From: Prevotella communis
GTDB taxonomy: Bacteria > Bacteroidota > Bacteroidia > Bacteroidales > Bacteroidaceae
NCBI RefSeq assembly: GCF_022024115.1
Contig: NZ_CP091792.1
Location: 248,001-312,000, forward strand
Length of the DNA stretch: 64,000 nt
Reading direction: 5' to 3'
Below, in pieces: positions 23,156 to 32,315 of the stretch. The position numbers were made by a program, and so were the translations under genes. The stretch's first letter is position 1, and every line of letters starts with the position of its first letter. The notes under the pieces are model-generated. The model ran no database searches. It saw only the letters and a list, made by a program, of their open reading frames with translations, and had not been told where the DNA came from.

Positions 23156-25375
23156 TTATGATTCCTTTTTTTGTTGCATGTGTTGCATCACCAGGCGGAT
23201 TTCATCGTAGGTGATGTCGGGTGGACAGAGGTTCTTGATAGCCTTGGAGCCCTCGGTGACGCCAATCTTGGTGATGATGCGCCGGATGGTTTGCTGGTGG
23301 TCTGCCGGCACGAGGTCGTCGAAAGATACCTCACCGGATTCCACATAGCGGGTGAGGTGTCCGATGACGGTGCCCAGCGTGAGGCTCCGTGCCTTGGCGA
23401 TGAGGTCGGGCTTCATGCCATCCTGATAGAGCTGGAGGGATATCTCCCAAGTCTTGGGCTTCACCTCCTTGGGGGCCTTGGAGGCCTTCGGCTTACGCTG
23501 GCGCTTGGCCTTTACGTCATCCTCGCTTAGGGCATCGAGCATCGACATCTGTTTTTCGTGCAGGTAGTTGTCGACGGAGAATCCCATCTCGGCCATCTTC
23601 TCGAGCAGATAGCGACGACTGAGGCATGCCTGCCTGAGGTCGGGCAGGGCATTGTCGAGGCGGCGCGCTGCCTGCTTGTTTTGTGTCTCTACCTTGGCAC
23701 TGAGTTCGATGGGCTTGGCCAGAATCTCTCGCAACTGGTCGGAGAAATACCCGGCACTGCGCATCACACGGTCCTGGAAGTCGGCCTCGTGCAGGCCCTC
23801 GTACGGCATCGACTGGATGATCTGCTGCCATTTGCCGGCTACGTCGAGGACGCGCTGGCGCAGGTCCATCAGGGCCTGGTCGTGCAACTGTTTCAGGGAG
23901 GCATGACTGTGGTAGAAGAACTCAGCGAAGATGCGCACCATGGTCTCCTGCAGGGCAAGGACGGAGCGGAAATCGAAGAGCTGCAACAGCAGATAGCGCT
24001 CGTATTCCTGTTTGAGCAGGGGCAGCTGACAGATGCTTCGCTCAGCCTCGTACTCCTGTTGGGCAATGTATGAGTCGACCCGTTTGTCGTTGATGATGGA
24101 ACGCGCCTCCAGGGGCGATGCCAGCAGCAGACCTTCGAGGGTGCGGCAGCGGCTCAGGGCCACATACACCTGTCCGGGTGCGAAACTTTGGTTGGCATCG
24201 ATGATGGCGTGGTCGAAGGTCAGTCCCTGACTCTTATGGATGGTGATGGCCCAGGCCAGTCGCAGGGGCAGTTGCTTGAAGGTGCCCTGCACCTCGGCCT
24301 CAATCTCGCGTGTCTTCTCGTTCAGCGTGTAGCGGGTGTTCTCCCATTCCAGCGGTTCCACCTCGATGGCCTCGCTGTCGCCCTCGCAATAGACGGTGAG
24401 ACGGTTGTCGCCGGCCTCCATCACACGTCCGATGCGACCATTATAATACCGGTGGTCGCCCGAGGGGTCGTTCTTTACGAACATCACCTGTGCGCCCTCC
24501 TTCAGGACCAGTGCCTCGGCCGTGGGATAGGAGTATTCCGGGAACGTGCCCTTGATTTCTGCGCGGTAGGTATAGGCAGGCGTGGACAGTTTCCGCAACT
24601 CAGACTCATTATAGTTGTTGGCGATATTATTGTGAGTGGTCAGTCGGATGTAACCACTCCCCTCCCTCGCAGGGAGGGGCTGGGGGGAAAGTCTGCTGTT
24701 CAGCTTTGCCAGCACCGCTTCCGACGGATGGCCGTTGCGTACCTCATTTAATATATTGATGAACGAGGCATCCTGCTGGCGATAGACATGTTCCAGCTGG
24801 ATGGTGACATAGTCAATCTGCTGGAGGGCCTTCGACGCAAAGAAGTAAGGGGTGCTGTAATAAGGTTTCAGGATTCGTTCGTCCTCAGGGGTGACGACGG
24901 GCGTGAGCTGGGCCAGGTCGCCAATCATCAGCAGCTGCACGCCACCAAAGGGCTGGTCGTGTTCACGGAAACGCCGGAGCACGGCATCGATGGCGTCGAG
25001 CAGATCTGCACGTACCATCGATATCTCGTCGATAATCAACAGGTCTATCGAGGCGATGATCTTGCGTTTCTCACGACTGAAATCAAACTTGTTTTCCACC
25101 TTGGCGCCCGGTACATAGGGCGAAAAGGGCAACTGGAAGAAGGAGTGGATGGTGACGCCCCCGGCATTGATGGCTGCCACACCCGTTGGCGCCACCACGA
25201 TGGGGCGCTTCCTGGAGCCTGCCATCACCTCCTTCAGGAACGTCGTCTTTCCCGTTCCCGCCTTACCAGTCAAAAAAATGCTGCGCCCCGTGTTCTCGAC
25301 GAAGTCCCACGCGGTGCGCAACATACCCGACGTGTCGTCGTCGGTCCGTAGTGTTCCGTTATTTTGTTCCATCAA
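23156..25375 (-). CDS. Pif1-like helicase
   Basis: 739 residues. Motif I LTGKAGTGKTTFL (about 36), Ia VVAPTGVAAINAGGVTIHSFF (about 55), II LLIIDEISMVRADLL (about 113), III MIGDLAQLTPVV (about 148), V/VI AWAITIHKSQGLTFDHAII (about 370) and VYVALSRCRTLEGL. The C-terminal 330 residues include an HRDC-like part and a helix-turn-helix (LTLGTVIGHLTRYVESGEV). A 5'-3' SF1B DNA helicase. Residues about 229-240 (PQPLPAREGSG) are an in-frame palindrome insertion. Both ATGs at 25373-25375 and one codon later are possible. Confidence 0.9.
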   Translation of the reverse strand: MMEQNNGTLRTDDDTSGMLRTAWDFVENTGRSIFLTGKAGTGKTTFLKEVMAGSRKRPIVVAPTGVAAINAGGVTIHSFFQLPFSPYVPGAKVENKFDFSREKRKIIASIDLLIIDEISMVRADLLDAIDAVLRRFREHDQPFGGVQLLMIGDLAQLTPVVTPEDERILKPYYSTPYFFASKALQQIDYVTIQLEHVYRQQDASFINILNEVRNGHPSEAVLAKLNSRLSPQPLPAREGSGYIRLTTHNNIANNYNESELRKLSTPAYTYRAEIKGTFPEYSYPTAEALVLKEGAQVMFVKNDPSGDHRYYNGRIGRVMEAGDNRLTVYCEGDSEAIEVEPLEWENTRYTLNEKTREIEAEVQGTFKQLPLRLAWAITIHKSQGLTFDHAIIDANQSFAPGQVYVALSRCRTLEGLLLASPLEARSIINDKRVDSYIAQQEYEAERSICQLPLLKQEYERYLLLQLFDFRSVLALQETMVRIFAEFFYHSHASLKQLHDQALMDLRQRVLDVAGKWQQIIQSMPYEGLHEADFQDRVMRSAGYFSDQLREILAKPIELSAKVETQNKQAARRLDNALPDLRQACLSRRYLLEKMAEMGFSVDNYLHEKQMSMLDALSEDDVKAKRQRKPKASKAPKEVKPKTWEISLQLYQDGMKPDLIAKARSLTLGTVIGHLTRYVESGEVSFDDLVPADHQQTIRRIITKIGVTEGSKAIKNLCPPDITYDEIRLVMQHMQQKKES
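24655..24689. repeat. In-frame CTCCCTCGCAGGGAGG palindrome in helicase
   Basis: CCCCTCCCTCGCAGGGAGGG is a perfect inverted repeat around CG, followed by GCTGGGG. Same family as 31125, 35824, 37884 and 38015. Confidence 0.75.
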
Positions 25376-25399
25376 TCAGTATCTGTCTGTTTGCGGATA

Positions 25400-25407
25400 C
25401 AAAATTA
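25400..25407 (-). promoter_or_regulatory. -7 box (TAATTTTG) of helicase gene
   Basis: CAAAATTA on the plus strand, 24 bases upstream of the start. Confidence 0.6.
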
Positions 25408-25455
25408 CAAAGAAATAATGAATAATGAACGGATTGCCGGCAGTTTTTCTCAGAA

Positions 25456-27123
25456 TTACTGATAAGCCTGTTCGTGAACACCTTTCACAGCTCGGCCACT
25501 AGGGTCGTTCATGTTCTTAAAGGCAGCATCCCATTCCAGGGCGATGGCTGTGGAGCAGGCCACGGAAGCCTCGCTGGGTACGCTCATGGCGGCAGAGTCG
25601 CTGGGGAAGTGCTCGGCAAAGATAGAGCGGTAGTAATACTCCTCCTTGTTTTTTGGCGGGTTGATAGGGAAGCGTTCGGCAGCATGAGCCATCTGTTCAT
25701 CGGATACAGCCTCAGAGGTGATTTGCTTGAGCGTGTCAATCCAACTGTAGCCTACGCCATCGCTGAACTGCTCCTTCTGGCGCCAGGCCACCTCTTCGGG
25801 CAACATATCCGCAAAGGCCTCGCGGACAATTTTCTTCTCTATGGTCTTACCTGGACACATCTTGGCCTTGGGATTGGTACGCATGGCCACATCCAGGAAC
25901 TCCTTGTCGAGGAAAGGCACGCGCCCCTCGACACCCCAGGCAGAGAGACTCTTGTTGGCTCGCAGACAGTCGTACAGATAGAGTTTGGAGAGCTTACGCA
26001 CGGTCTCCTCGTGGAAGTCCTTGGCCGATGGCGCCTTGTGGAAATAGAGATAGCCACCAAATATTTCGTCGGCCCCCTCGCCACTGAGCACCATCTTGAT
26101 ACCCATCGACTTGATGACACGTGCCAGCAGATACATAGGGGTTGAGGCACGGACGGTGGTGACATCGTAGGTCTCGATGAAATAGATGACATCACGGATG
26201 GCATCCAGTCCTTCCTGAATGGTATAGTTGATCTCGTGGTGAACGGTACCGATATGGTCTGCCACGAGTTTGGCCTTGGCCAGGTCGGGCGCGCCCTTCA
26301 GGCCCACGGCAAACGAGTGCAGGCGGGGCCAGTAGGCCTTGGTCTTTGAATTGTCCTCGATGCGCATCTCACTGTATTTCTCGGCAATGGCAGAGATGAC
26401 GCTGGAGTCGAGACCGCCAGAGAGGAGCACACCATAGGGCACGTCGGACATCAGCTGACGCCTGACGGCATCCTCCAGCGCATCGTGGACAGCCTCGACA
26501 GAGGCAGGATTATCCTTCACGGCATCATATTTGAACCAGTCGCGCTTGTAGTAGCGCTTCATGCCTGGGTCGGCACTCCAATAGTAATGACCGGGCAGGA
26601 ACGGCTCGTAGTGCTCACACTGTCCTTCGAGCGCTTTCAGTTCGGAGGCCACATACACCTTGCCGTCGGCATCGCAACCGATATAAAGGGGAATCACACC
26701 GATGGGGTCGCGGGCAATGAGAAACTCGTCGGTCTCCTCATCGTAGAGCACGAAGGCAAAGATGCCGCTCAGGTCTTCGAGGAAGTCAACACCTTTCTCG
26801 CGATAGAGCGCCAGGATGACCTCGCAGTCGGAGCCCGTCTGGAACTCATACTTCCCAGCATAGCGGCGGCGTATATCCTGATGGTTATAGATCTCGCCAT
26901 TGACAGCCAAGACCTGTTTCCTGTCGGGTGAGAACAGTGGCTGACCACCTGATTCGGGGTCAACGATGCTCAGACGCTCGTGGGCCAGGATAGCACTTCC
27001 GCCAGAATAGATGCCACTCCAGTCGGGTCCGCGATGACGGATCTTCTGACTCATCTTCAACGCTTGTTCACGCAGCTCGTGTGTCTGCTCCTTGACATTC
27101 AATATCGCAACGATTCCGCACAT
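25456..27123 (-). CDS. asnB: Asparagine synthase (glutamine-hydrolysing)
   Basis: 555 residues, the length of AsnB. MCGIVAIL supplies the N-terminal catalytic Cys of the class II glutaminase; NGEIYNH and GSDCEVIL complete it. The synthase domain has the PP-loop LLSGGLDSSVISAI (about 230) and GEGADEIFGGY. It makes Asn from Asp, Gln and ATP. Last gene of dapF-dapL-asnB on the minus strand; the 3' end is followed by a short gap before the helicase. Confidence 0.95.
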   Translation of the reverse strand: MCGIVAILNVKEQTHELREQALKMSQKIRHRGPDWSGIYSGGSAILAHERLSIVDPESGGQPLFSPDRKQVLAVNGEIYNHQDIRRRYAGKYEFQTGSDCEVILALYREKGVDFLEDLSGIFAFVLYDEETDEFLIARDPIGVIPLYIGCDADGKVYVASELKALEGQCEHYEPFLPGHYYWSADPGMKRYYKRDWFKYDAVKDNPASVEAVHDALEDAVRRQLMSDVPYGVLLSGGLDSSVISAIAEKYSEMRIEDNSKTKAYWPRLHSFAVGLKGAPDLAKAKLVADHIGTVHHEINYTIQEGLDAIRDVIYFIETYDVTTVRASTPMYLLARVIKSMGIKMVLSGEGADEIFGGYLYFHKAPSAKDFHEETVRKLSKLYLYDCLRANKSLSAWGVEGRVPFLDKEFLDVAMRTNPKAKMCPGKTIEKKIVREAFADMLPEEVAWRQKEQFSDGVGYSWIDTLKQITSEAVSDEQMAHAAERFPINPPKNKEEYYYRSIFAEHFPSDSAAMSVPSEASVACSTAIALEWDAAFKNMNDPSGRAVKGVHEQAYQ

Positions 27124-27127
27124 AATC

Positions 27128-27163
27128 CTATCTAATTATCAATTGTCAATTTTCAATTATCAA
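27128..27163. repeat. AATTGTCAATT spacer array (asnB/dapL)
   Basis: AATTATCAATTGTCAATTTT and a further CAATTATCAATT fill the whole gap between dapL and asnB. Related arrays: 28405-28434, 53604-53633, 11446-11480. Confidence 0.75.
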
Positions 27164-27164
27164 T

Positions 27165-28397
27165 TTATTTCTTGCTCCAAGTGGTGATGCGGTCCAGCGC
27201 CTCATCCGTTTTCTCATGACTGCCGAAGGCCGTGAAACGCACATAGCCCTCGCCGGCAGGACCAAAGCCCACACCAGGCGTGCAGACCACGTTGGCCCCG
27301 TAGAGCAGGTTCTCGAAGAACTGCCATGAACTGTTACCGTCGGGCACACGCATCCAGATATAGGGGGCGTTCTCGCCGCCATAGACCTCATAGCCCAGCG
27401 AGCGCAGGGTGGCGAGCATCTTCTTGGCATTCTGCATATAGTAATCGATGGTGGCCTTTACCTGCTGCTTACCCTCTGGGGTGTAGATAGCCTCGGCGGC
27501 ACGCTGACTGATATAACTGGTGCCGTTGAACTTGGTGCACTGGCGACGGTACCACAGGGGGTTCAGGGCGATGCGCTCGCCTGTGAGCGTGGCTGCCGTC
27601 AGGTCCTTTGGCACGACGGTATAACCACAACGGATGCCCGTGAAGCCGGCCGTCTTTGAGTATGAGTGGAACTCGATGGCACATTTGCGGGCACCACGAA
27701 TCTCATAGATGGAGTGGGGGATGCTGTCGTCTTGGATATAAGCCTGGTAGGCTGCGTCGTAGAAGATCAGCGCATCATTATGAAGGGCATAGTTCACCCA
27801 TTTGCGCAGTTCCTCGCGGGTGATGACCATACCTGTGGGGTTGTTGGGATAGCAGAGGTAGATGACGTCCACGCGACGTTTGGGAATCTGCGGTACAAAA
27901 CCGTTCTCTGCATTACAATGCATGTAGATGACGTTTGACCATTTGCCGTCCTCAACTGTTCCGGCGCGACCAATCATCACGTTGGAGTCGATATACACCG
28001 GATAGATAGGGTCGGTCACGCCGATGGAGTTGTCCCAGCGAATCAGTTCCTGAATATTACCGGTGTCGCTCTTGGCACCGTCGTTCACGAAGATCTCGTC
28101 GATATCGAGGTGGATGCCACGCGGCAGGAAGTCGTTCTTCAGAATGGCCTCGCGCAGAAAATCGTAGCCCTGCTCAGGACCGTAGCCGCGGAATCCCTCA
28201 GCGGTGCCCATCTCGTCGGCAGCCTTGTGCATCGCCTCTATCACGGCGGGACACAGCGGCTGGGTGACGTCACCAATACCCATGGAGATGACGTCGGCCT
28301 TGGGGTGCATCACTTTGAAGGCGTTCACCTTCTTGGCTATATCTGCAAACAAATAGTTGTTTGGCAGTTTCAGGAAATGTTCGTTAACTAATGCCAT
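27165..28397 (-). CDS. dapL: LL-diaminopimelate aminotransferase
   Basis: 410 residues, family length. Starts MALVNEHFLKLPNNYLFADIAKKV as DapL enzymes do. PLP-fold features: SMGIGDVTQPL, YPNNPTGMVITREEL (about 180), YDAAYQAYI and the PLP Lys in SYSKTAGFTGIRCG (about 248). It converts tetrahydrodipicolinate to LL-diaminopimelate in one step, supplying lysine and peptidoglycan. It sits next to dapF, the following step. Confidence 0.95.
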   Translation of the reverse strand: MALVNEHFLKLPNNYLFADIAKKVNAFKVMHPKADVISMGIGDVTQPLCPAVIEAMHKAADEMGTAEGFRGYGPEQGYDFLREAILKNDFLPRGIHLDIDEIFVNDGAKSDTGNIQELIRWDNSIGVTDPIYPVYIDSNVMIGRAGTVEDGKWSNVIYMHCNAENGFVPQIPKRRVDVIYLCYPNNPTGMVITREELRKWVNYALHNDALIFYDAAYQAYIQDDSIPHSIYEIRGARKCAIEFHSYSKTAGFTGIRCGYTVVPKDLTAATLTGERIALNPLWYRRQCTKFNGTSYISQRAAEAIYTPEGKQQVKATIDYYMQNAKKMLATLRSLGYEVYGGENAPYIWMRVPDGNSSWQFFENLLYGANVVCTPGVGFGPAGEGYVRFTAFGSHEKTDEALDRITTWSKK

Positions 28398-28404
28398 ATA
28401 TTAC

Positions 28405-28434
28405 TAATTGATAATTTACAATTGATAATGGATA
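28405..28434. repeat. AATTGATAATTTACAATTG spacer array (dapL/dapF)
   Basis: Degenerate AATTGATAAT units fill the junction between dapF and dapL; member of the same spacer family as 27128. Confidence 0.65.
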
Positions 28435-28435
28435 A

Positions 28436-29269
28436 TTATTGTTCTAGCTCGCCGTCAAAGACGAAGGCGGCAGGCCCCGTCATATAGACGTGGTTCTTCT
28501 GGAAAAAGCGTCCTCCGTCCGAGCGGTCGGCTTCGCACCATTCGATGTTCAGCGTGCCGCCATCCATCACGATTTGTGAGGTGCGGCCAGCCTTGCCGGT
28601 CAGGGCGGCTGCCACGGCCGTGGCGCATGCGCCTGTGCCGCAGGCCTGAGTGATGCCGCTGCCACGTTCCCAAACACGGGTGCGGATACTGCCGTCGGCC
28701 TCAATATGGGCAAATTCTATATTGCAGCGTTGCGGGAAGGCCGGATGGTATTCCAGTGAACGGCCAGTTTCGCCTACCTGGTCGACATTCTCTGTGAAGA
28801 TGACGAAATGCGGGTTGCCCATCGATACAAACGTGCCCATATCCAGTCCTCGGGAAGCGATGAACTGTGTGGCATCTTCCAGTATCGGTTCGCCCATATC
28901 CACGGTGACGCTCTCTACGATGTCATCGGTGATATGCAGATAGAGCACCTTGATGCCCGACAGCGTCAGCAGACGGATCTCTGTCTTCGTGGTGAGGCCT
29001 TTCCCAAAGAGGTATTTTCCGATACATCTCGAGGCGTTGCCGCACATCATGGCCTCACTGCCGTCGGCATTGAAGATGCGCATGGTGAAGTCGGCCTCGG
29101 GCATAGAACTCTTGCCAATCAAAACCAATCCATCGGAGCCGATGCCCTTATGACGGTCGCTCCATTTGATGGCCGCTGCCACAGGGTCATCGATGGGGTG
29201 CTGTGCTACATTGACATAGATGTAGTCGTTGCCGCAACCGTGCATTTTTGTGAAGGGTATCTTGCTCAT
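28436..29269 (-). CDS. dapF: Diaminopimelate epimerase
   Basis: 277 residues. The two catalytic Cys lie in [11 protein letters not shown] (about 77) and [12 protein letters not shown] (about 205); [15 protein letters not shown] at the N-terminus is the family start. Converts LL- to meso-diaminopimelate. First gene of the operon with dapL and asnB. Confidence 0.95.
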   Translation of the reverse strand: MSKIPFTKMHGCGNDYIYVNVAQHPIDDPVAAAIKWSDRHKGIGSDGLVLIGKSSMPEADFTMRIFNADGSEAMMCGNASRCIGKYLFGKGLTTKTEIRLLTLSGIKVLYLHITDDIVESVTVDMGEPILEDATQFIASRGLDMGTFVSMGNPHFVIFTENVDQVGETGRSLEYHPAFPQRCNIEFAHIEADGSIRTRVWERGSGITQACGTGACATAVAAALTGKAGRTSQIVMDGGTLNIEWCEADRSDGGRFFQKNHVYMTGPAAFVFDGELEQ

Positions 29270-29295
29270 GTGCTGTCTTTTTTTCTTATCGGATG

Positions 29296-29303
29296 CAAAG
29301 GTA
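29296..29303 (-). promoter_or_regulatory. -7 box (TACCTTTG) of dapF-dapL-asnB
   Basis: CAAAGGTA on the plus strand, 27 bases upstream of dapF. Confidence 0.7.
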
Positions 29304-29454
29304 ATGCAAAATGACAGGATATAGAAACGAACCGACTGGTTTTAGTGGTAAAAATCAGTTGAAAGTATCAAATTGAAAATATTTTGTTGAAAAAATAGCG
29401 CATTTTGATATTTCTTGTTCGGAAAATGTGGCTTTTTTGTTACAGATTGAAAGT

Positions 29455-32148
29455 TTACCAACAGGCCAAGGCCCCTTTCTTCAGTTTCAGGGTCTGCTGC
29501 TGGCCGTTGGCAAGGAGCGTTACCGTGCAGGGCTGTTGGGCGGTGAGCGTCAGGTGCGTGATCCGTTTGTCCTGCCATGTCATGTCGACGGTGATGCCGC
29601 CACGGGCACGGATGCCGCTGACGGAACCGTCCTTCCAGTTGTCGGGCAAGGCGGGAAGGAGTTCGAGGGTTGTGAGGGGAGACCCCTCACACACAGTGTA
29701 TTCACTCTGTATGAGCATCTCGATGACACCAGCACAGCCACCGAAGTTACCGTCGATCTGGAAGGGCGAATGGGCGTCGAGCAGGTTGGGGTAGGTGCCG
29801 CCGCCACGACGGGCATCAGGACCGCGGTAGCCGTCGGGACTGACGTAGCTGAGCAGTTTGCGGTAGATATGATAGGCATTCCTGGCATCATGCAGGCGGG
29901 CGTAGAGATTCACGCGCCAGCCCGTGCTCCAGCCCGTGGTCTTGTCGCCCTTGAGTTCGAGGGTGCGTGAGGCGGCACGGTGGAGTGCCTCCTTGGTGTT
30001 GGTGCCGTCGTCGAGGTGATGGCCGGGATAGATGCCGAAGAGATGGCTCTGGTGGCGGTGGTGCGGATCCTCGTCTTCCCAGTCGTAGAACCACTCCTGG
30101 AGGTTGCCTTTCTTACCGATTTTGTAGGGGTGAAGGCGGGCGATGGCGGCGTTGAGTTCGGTGATGAAGGGGGACCCGGCGACGGAGGGGAACCCGGCGA
30201 CCGAATCGCCGGGCACACTACAGGAACCGCCGGGCACACTACAGGAATCGCTGAGTACAAGGGCGGCGTCGCGGGCATCGGTGAGGCATTCGCGAATCAT
30301 GGCGATGTCGGCAAAGCCACCGAAGCAGGTGCGCCCGTGATAGCCGTCGGGGGTGACGAAGGAGTTCTCGGGCGAAGTGGCAGGGGCGGTGATGAGAGGG
30401 CTGATGGATGATGTAGGATGTGAGATGTCTGATGTAAGAGGGCTGATGGATGATGTAAGATGTGAGATGTCTGATGTAAGAGGGCTGATGGATGATGTAG
30501 GATGTGAGATGTCTGATGTAAGAGGGCTGATGGATGATGTAAGATGTGAGAGGGGTGAGGGCTGAGGGGTGTAGTCGGAGAGGGGCTGAAGCCAAGCGAG
30601 GCAGAACTCGGCTGCACCTTTGAGAACGGGATAGTACTCGCGCAGGAAGGCTTTGTCGAGCGTGAAGGTGTAGTGCTCCCAGATATGGGTGGCGAGCCAG
30701 GCACCCCCCATGTTCCAGTTGGCCCACATGGGGTCGCCGGTGTGGAGACCCACAGGACAGGTCATGGCCCAGATGTCGGTATTATGTGCCAGGCACCAGC
30801 CGCGGTTGACACCGTAGTAGGCCTTGGCGGTGAGTTCGCCAGAGCCCTGCAGTTCCTTCATGAAGGTGAAGAGCGACTGGTGCATCTCGGGCAGCGCAGC
30901 CGTCTCGGCCGCCCAGTAGTTTTCCTCCACATTGATATTGCTGGTGTAGTTGCACGACCAGGGCGGCAGGATGCTCTCGTTCCACAGGCCCTGCAGGTTG
31001 GCCGGCACATTGGGCGTGCGCGAGCAACTGATAAGCAGGTAGCGGCCGTACTGGAAATAGAGGGCTTCGAGGTCGGGATTGAAGAGTGACTCGTCGGTGT
31101 AGGCACGGAGCTGGGCGTCGGTCGACTCTCCCCCATCCCCTCCCTGTGAGGGAGGGGCGTAGTAAGTTGACGAGTCGGCGGTCAATGAGAGCTTGACGCG
31201 GTTGTAGAGGGACTGATAGTCCTTGATGTGGCACTGTCGGATGGTCTTGTAGGGGATGCCGGAAAGATGGCGCAGGCGCGCGTCGGCCAGTTGCTGATAT
31301 GGCTTTCCCTGTTTGACGGGGTCCTTGTCGTAGCCGTTGAACGAGGTGGCATCGACGATGTAGAGCGTCACCTCTTTGGCGCCATCCACGAGGAGCGTCT
31401 CCCCCTCGGCCCTGACATTCCTGGCGCTGACCTGCACCTTGGTGCGGAAGTGGATGCCGCGCTGAGGGTCGTAGGCGAACTTCTCCCTGGCATCGTAGTA
31501 GCTGGGCAGTGAGGCATAGCCGGCATAGCCGTCGGTGGTGAGTGTCTGGCCGTTGGCCGATGTGGTGTGGCGCAGCTGACAGCTCAGCGACAGTCGTGCA
31601 TGGATGCCCCTGGGATGGTTGGTGGTGATGCGGATGACCAGTCCGGAGTCGGGATGGGACGCCAGATACTCCGTGGTATAGCGGTATTTGCCGCGCTGGT
31701 AGGTGGTATGGGCCGTGGCGTCACCGATGTCGAGCCAGCGGCGATAGCCGGAGACGGCCTCCGTGGTGTCGAGATACTCGATGGTGAGTTGTCCCAGCGG
31801 CTGATAATTCTGTGAGAAATGTCCCTGCACGTCGCGTTGCAGACGGTCGGCCTCCCGGTAGTCGCCCTTGCTGAGCGCCTCACGGATGGCGGGGATGGAT
31901 TTGTGGGCGTCGGGCGAATAGACCTGCATATTACACGGCTCGCCCGTCCATAGCGTGATATCATTGAGTGATATCCTGTCGGTCCGGGTGCCGCCATAGA
32001 CGATGCCGCCCATGGTGCCGTTGCCGATGACGAGCGCCTCCTCGAAGAACGTGGCCGGCTGGTTGTAGTGGAGTGTCTGGGCTCCTGTCGTGGTGGGGAG
32101 TTTCAGCCATAGGCAGATAACGGTGAAAAACGCAACGTATTTCCTCAT
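29455..32148 (-). CDS. GH95 family glycoside hydrolase (alpha-L-fucosidase type)
   Basis: 897 residues from [17 protein letters not shown], a signal peptide ending near TTGAQ; the longer frame start overlaps the promoter box. GH95 features: LPIGNG-like [18 protein letters not shown] (about 45), [35 protein letters not shown] (about 390-420, the Asn pair), SPENSF (about 590, probable catalytic Glu) and [19 protein letters not shown] (about 790). Exported to periplasm or surface and acts on fucosylated or related glycans. Carries three kinds of in-frame repeat (residues about 328-341, 532-584, 631-659). The middle one directly precedes SPEN. Confidence 0.85.
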   Translation of the reverse strand: MRKYVAFFTVICLWLKLPTTTGAQTLHYNQPATFFEEALVIGNGTMGGIVYGGTRTDRISLNDITLWTGEPCNMQVYSPDAHKSIPAIREALSKGDYREADRLQRDVQGHFSQNYQPLGQLTIEYLDTTEAVSGYRRWLDIGDATAHTTYQRGKYRYTTEYLASHPDSGLVIRITTNHPRGIHARLSLSCQLRHTTSANGQTLTTDGYAGYASLPSYYDAREKFAYDPQRGIHFRTKVQVSARNVRAEGETLLVDGAKEVTLYIVDATSFNGYDKDPVKQGKPYQQLADARLRHLSGIPYKTIRQCHIKDYQSLYNRVKLSLTADSSTYYAPPSQGGDGGESTDAQLRAYTDESLFNPDLEALYFQYGRYLLISCSRTPNVPANLQGLWNESILPPWSCNYTSNINVEENYWAAETAALPEMHQSLFTFMKELQGSGELTAKAYYGVNRGWCLAHNTDIWAMTCPVGLHTGDPMWANWNMGGAWLATHIWEHYTFTLDKAFLREYYPVLKGAAEFCLAWLQPLSDYTPQPSPLSHLTSSISPLTSDISHPTSSISPLTSDISHLTSSISPLTSDISHPTSSISPLITAPATSPENSFVTPDGYHGRTCFGGFADIAMIRECLTDARDAALVLSDSCSVPGGSCSVPGDSVAGFPSVAGSPFITELNAAIARLHPYKIGKKGNLQEWFYDWEDEDPHHRHQSHLFGIYPGHHLDDGTNTKEALHRAASRTLELKGDKTTGWSTGWRVNLYARLHDARNAYHIYRKLLSYVSPDGYRGPDARRGGGTYPNLLDAHSPFQIDGNFGGCAGVIEMLIQSEYTVCEGSPLTTLELLPALPDNWKDGSVSGIRARGGITVDMTWQDKRITHLTLTAQQPCTVTLLANGQQQTLKLKKGALACW
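30170..30255. repeat. In-frame CCCGGCGA palindromes in GH95 gene
   Basis: CCCGGCGACCGAATCGCCGGG is a perfect palindrome of 8-base arms (within 30191-30222), followed by two CAGGAAnCGC units. Related to the CCCGCCGG palindromes in gltD. Confidence 0.65.
30395..30550. repeat. 42-base tandem repeat, 3.7 copies, in GH95 gene
   Basis: Units start AGAGGGCTGATGGATGATGT at 30395, 30437, 30479 and 30521 and alternate GTAGG/GTAAG, so an 84-base higher-order period is visible. On the coding strand each unit encodes 14 residues like [14 protein letters not shown]. Confidence 0.9.
31125..31163. repeat. In-frame CTCCCTGTGAGGGAGG palindrome in GH95 gene
   Basis: CCCCTCCCTGTGAGGGAGGG after GACTCTCCCCCAT; matches 37884-37923 almost base for base. 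Confidence 0.8.
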
Positions 32149-32175
32149 TGTTTCCTTTGTGTTAGATTCGGGCGT

Positions 32176-32183
32176 CAAAGGTA
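32176..32183 (-). promoter_or_regulatory. -7 box (TACCTTTG) of GH95 gene
   Basis: CAAAGGTA on the plus strand, 28 bases upstream of the start at 32148; it overlaps and so excludes a start at 32178. Confidence 0.65.
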
Positions 32184-32258
32184 CGAATAAGTGAGTGAAA
32201 AACCAAATGTATTTGAGTTTTTCCGAGCGAGAGTACTATAGACGAAGTCAGAGGTACG

Positions 32259-32295
32259 AAAAAATCCCCGATTTCCATCACGGAGACCGGGGATT
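32259..32295 (-). terminator. Terminator of gltB-gltD
   Basis: Minus strand AATCCCCG...CGGGGATT followed by TTTT, 20 bases after the gltD stop. Confidence 0.85.
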
Positions 32296-32315
32296 ATTAC
32301 TTCAAAGATAAAACG

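Noticed and set aside
30353..30565. Plus-strand frame of 70 codons over the 42-base repeat
   Set aside because: It exists because the repeat has a length divisible by three and no stops; the minus-strand GH95 gene is continuous through it.
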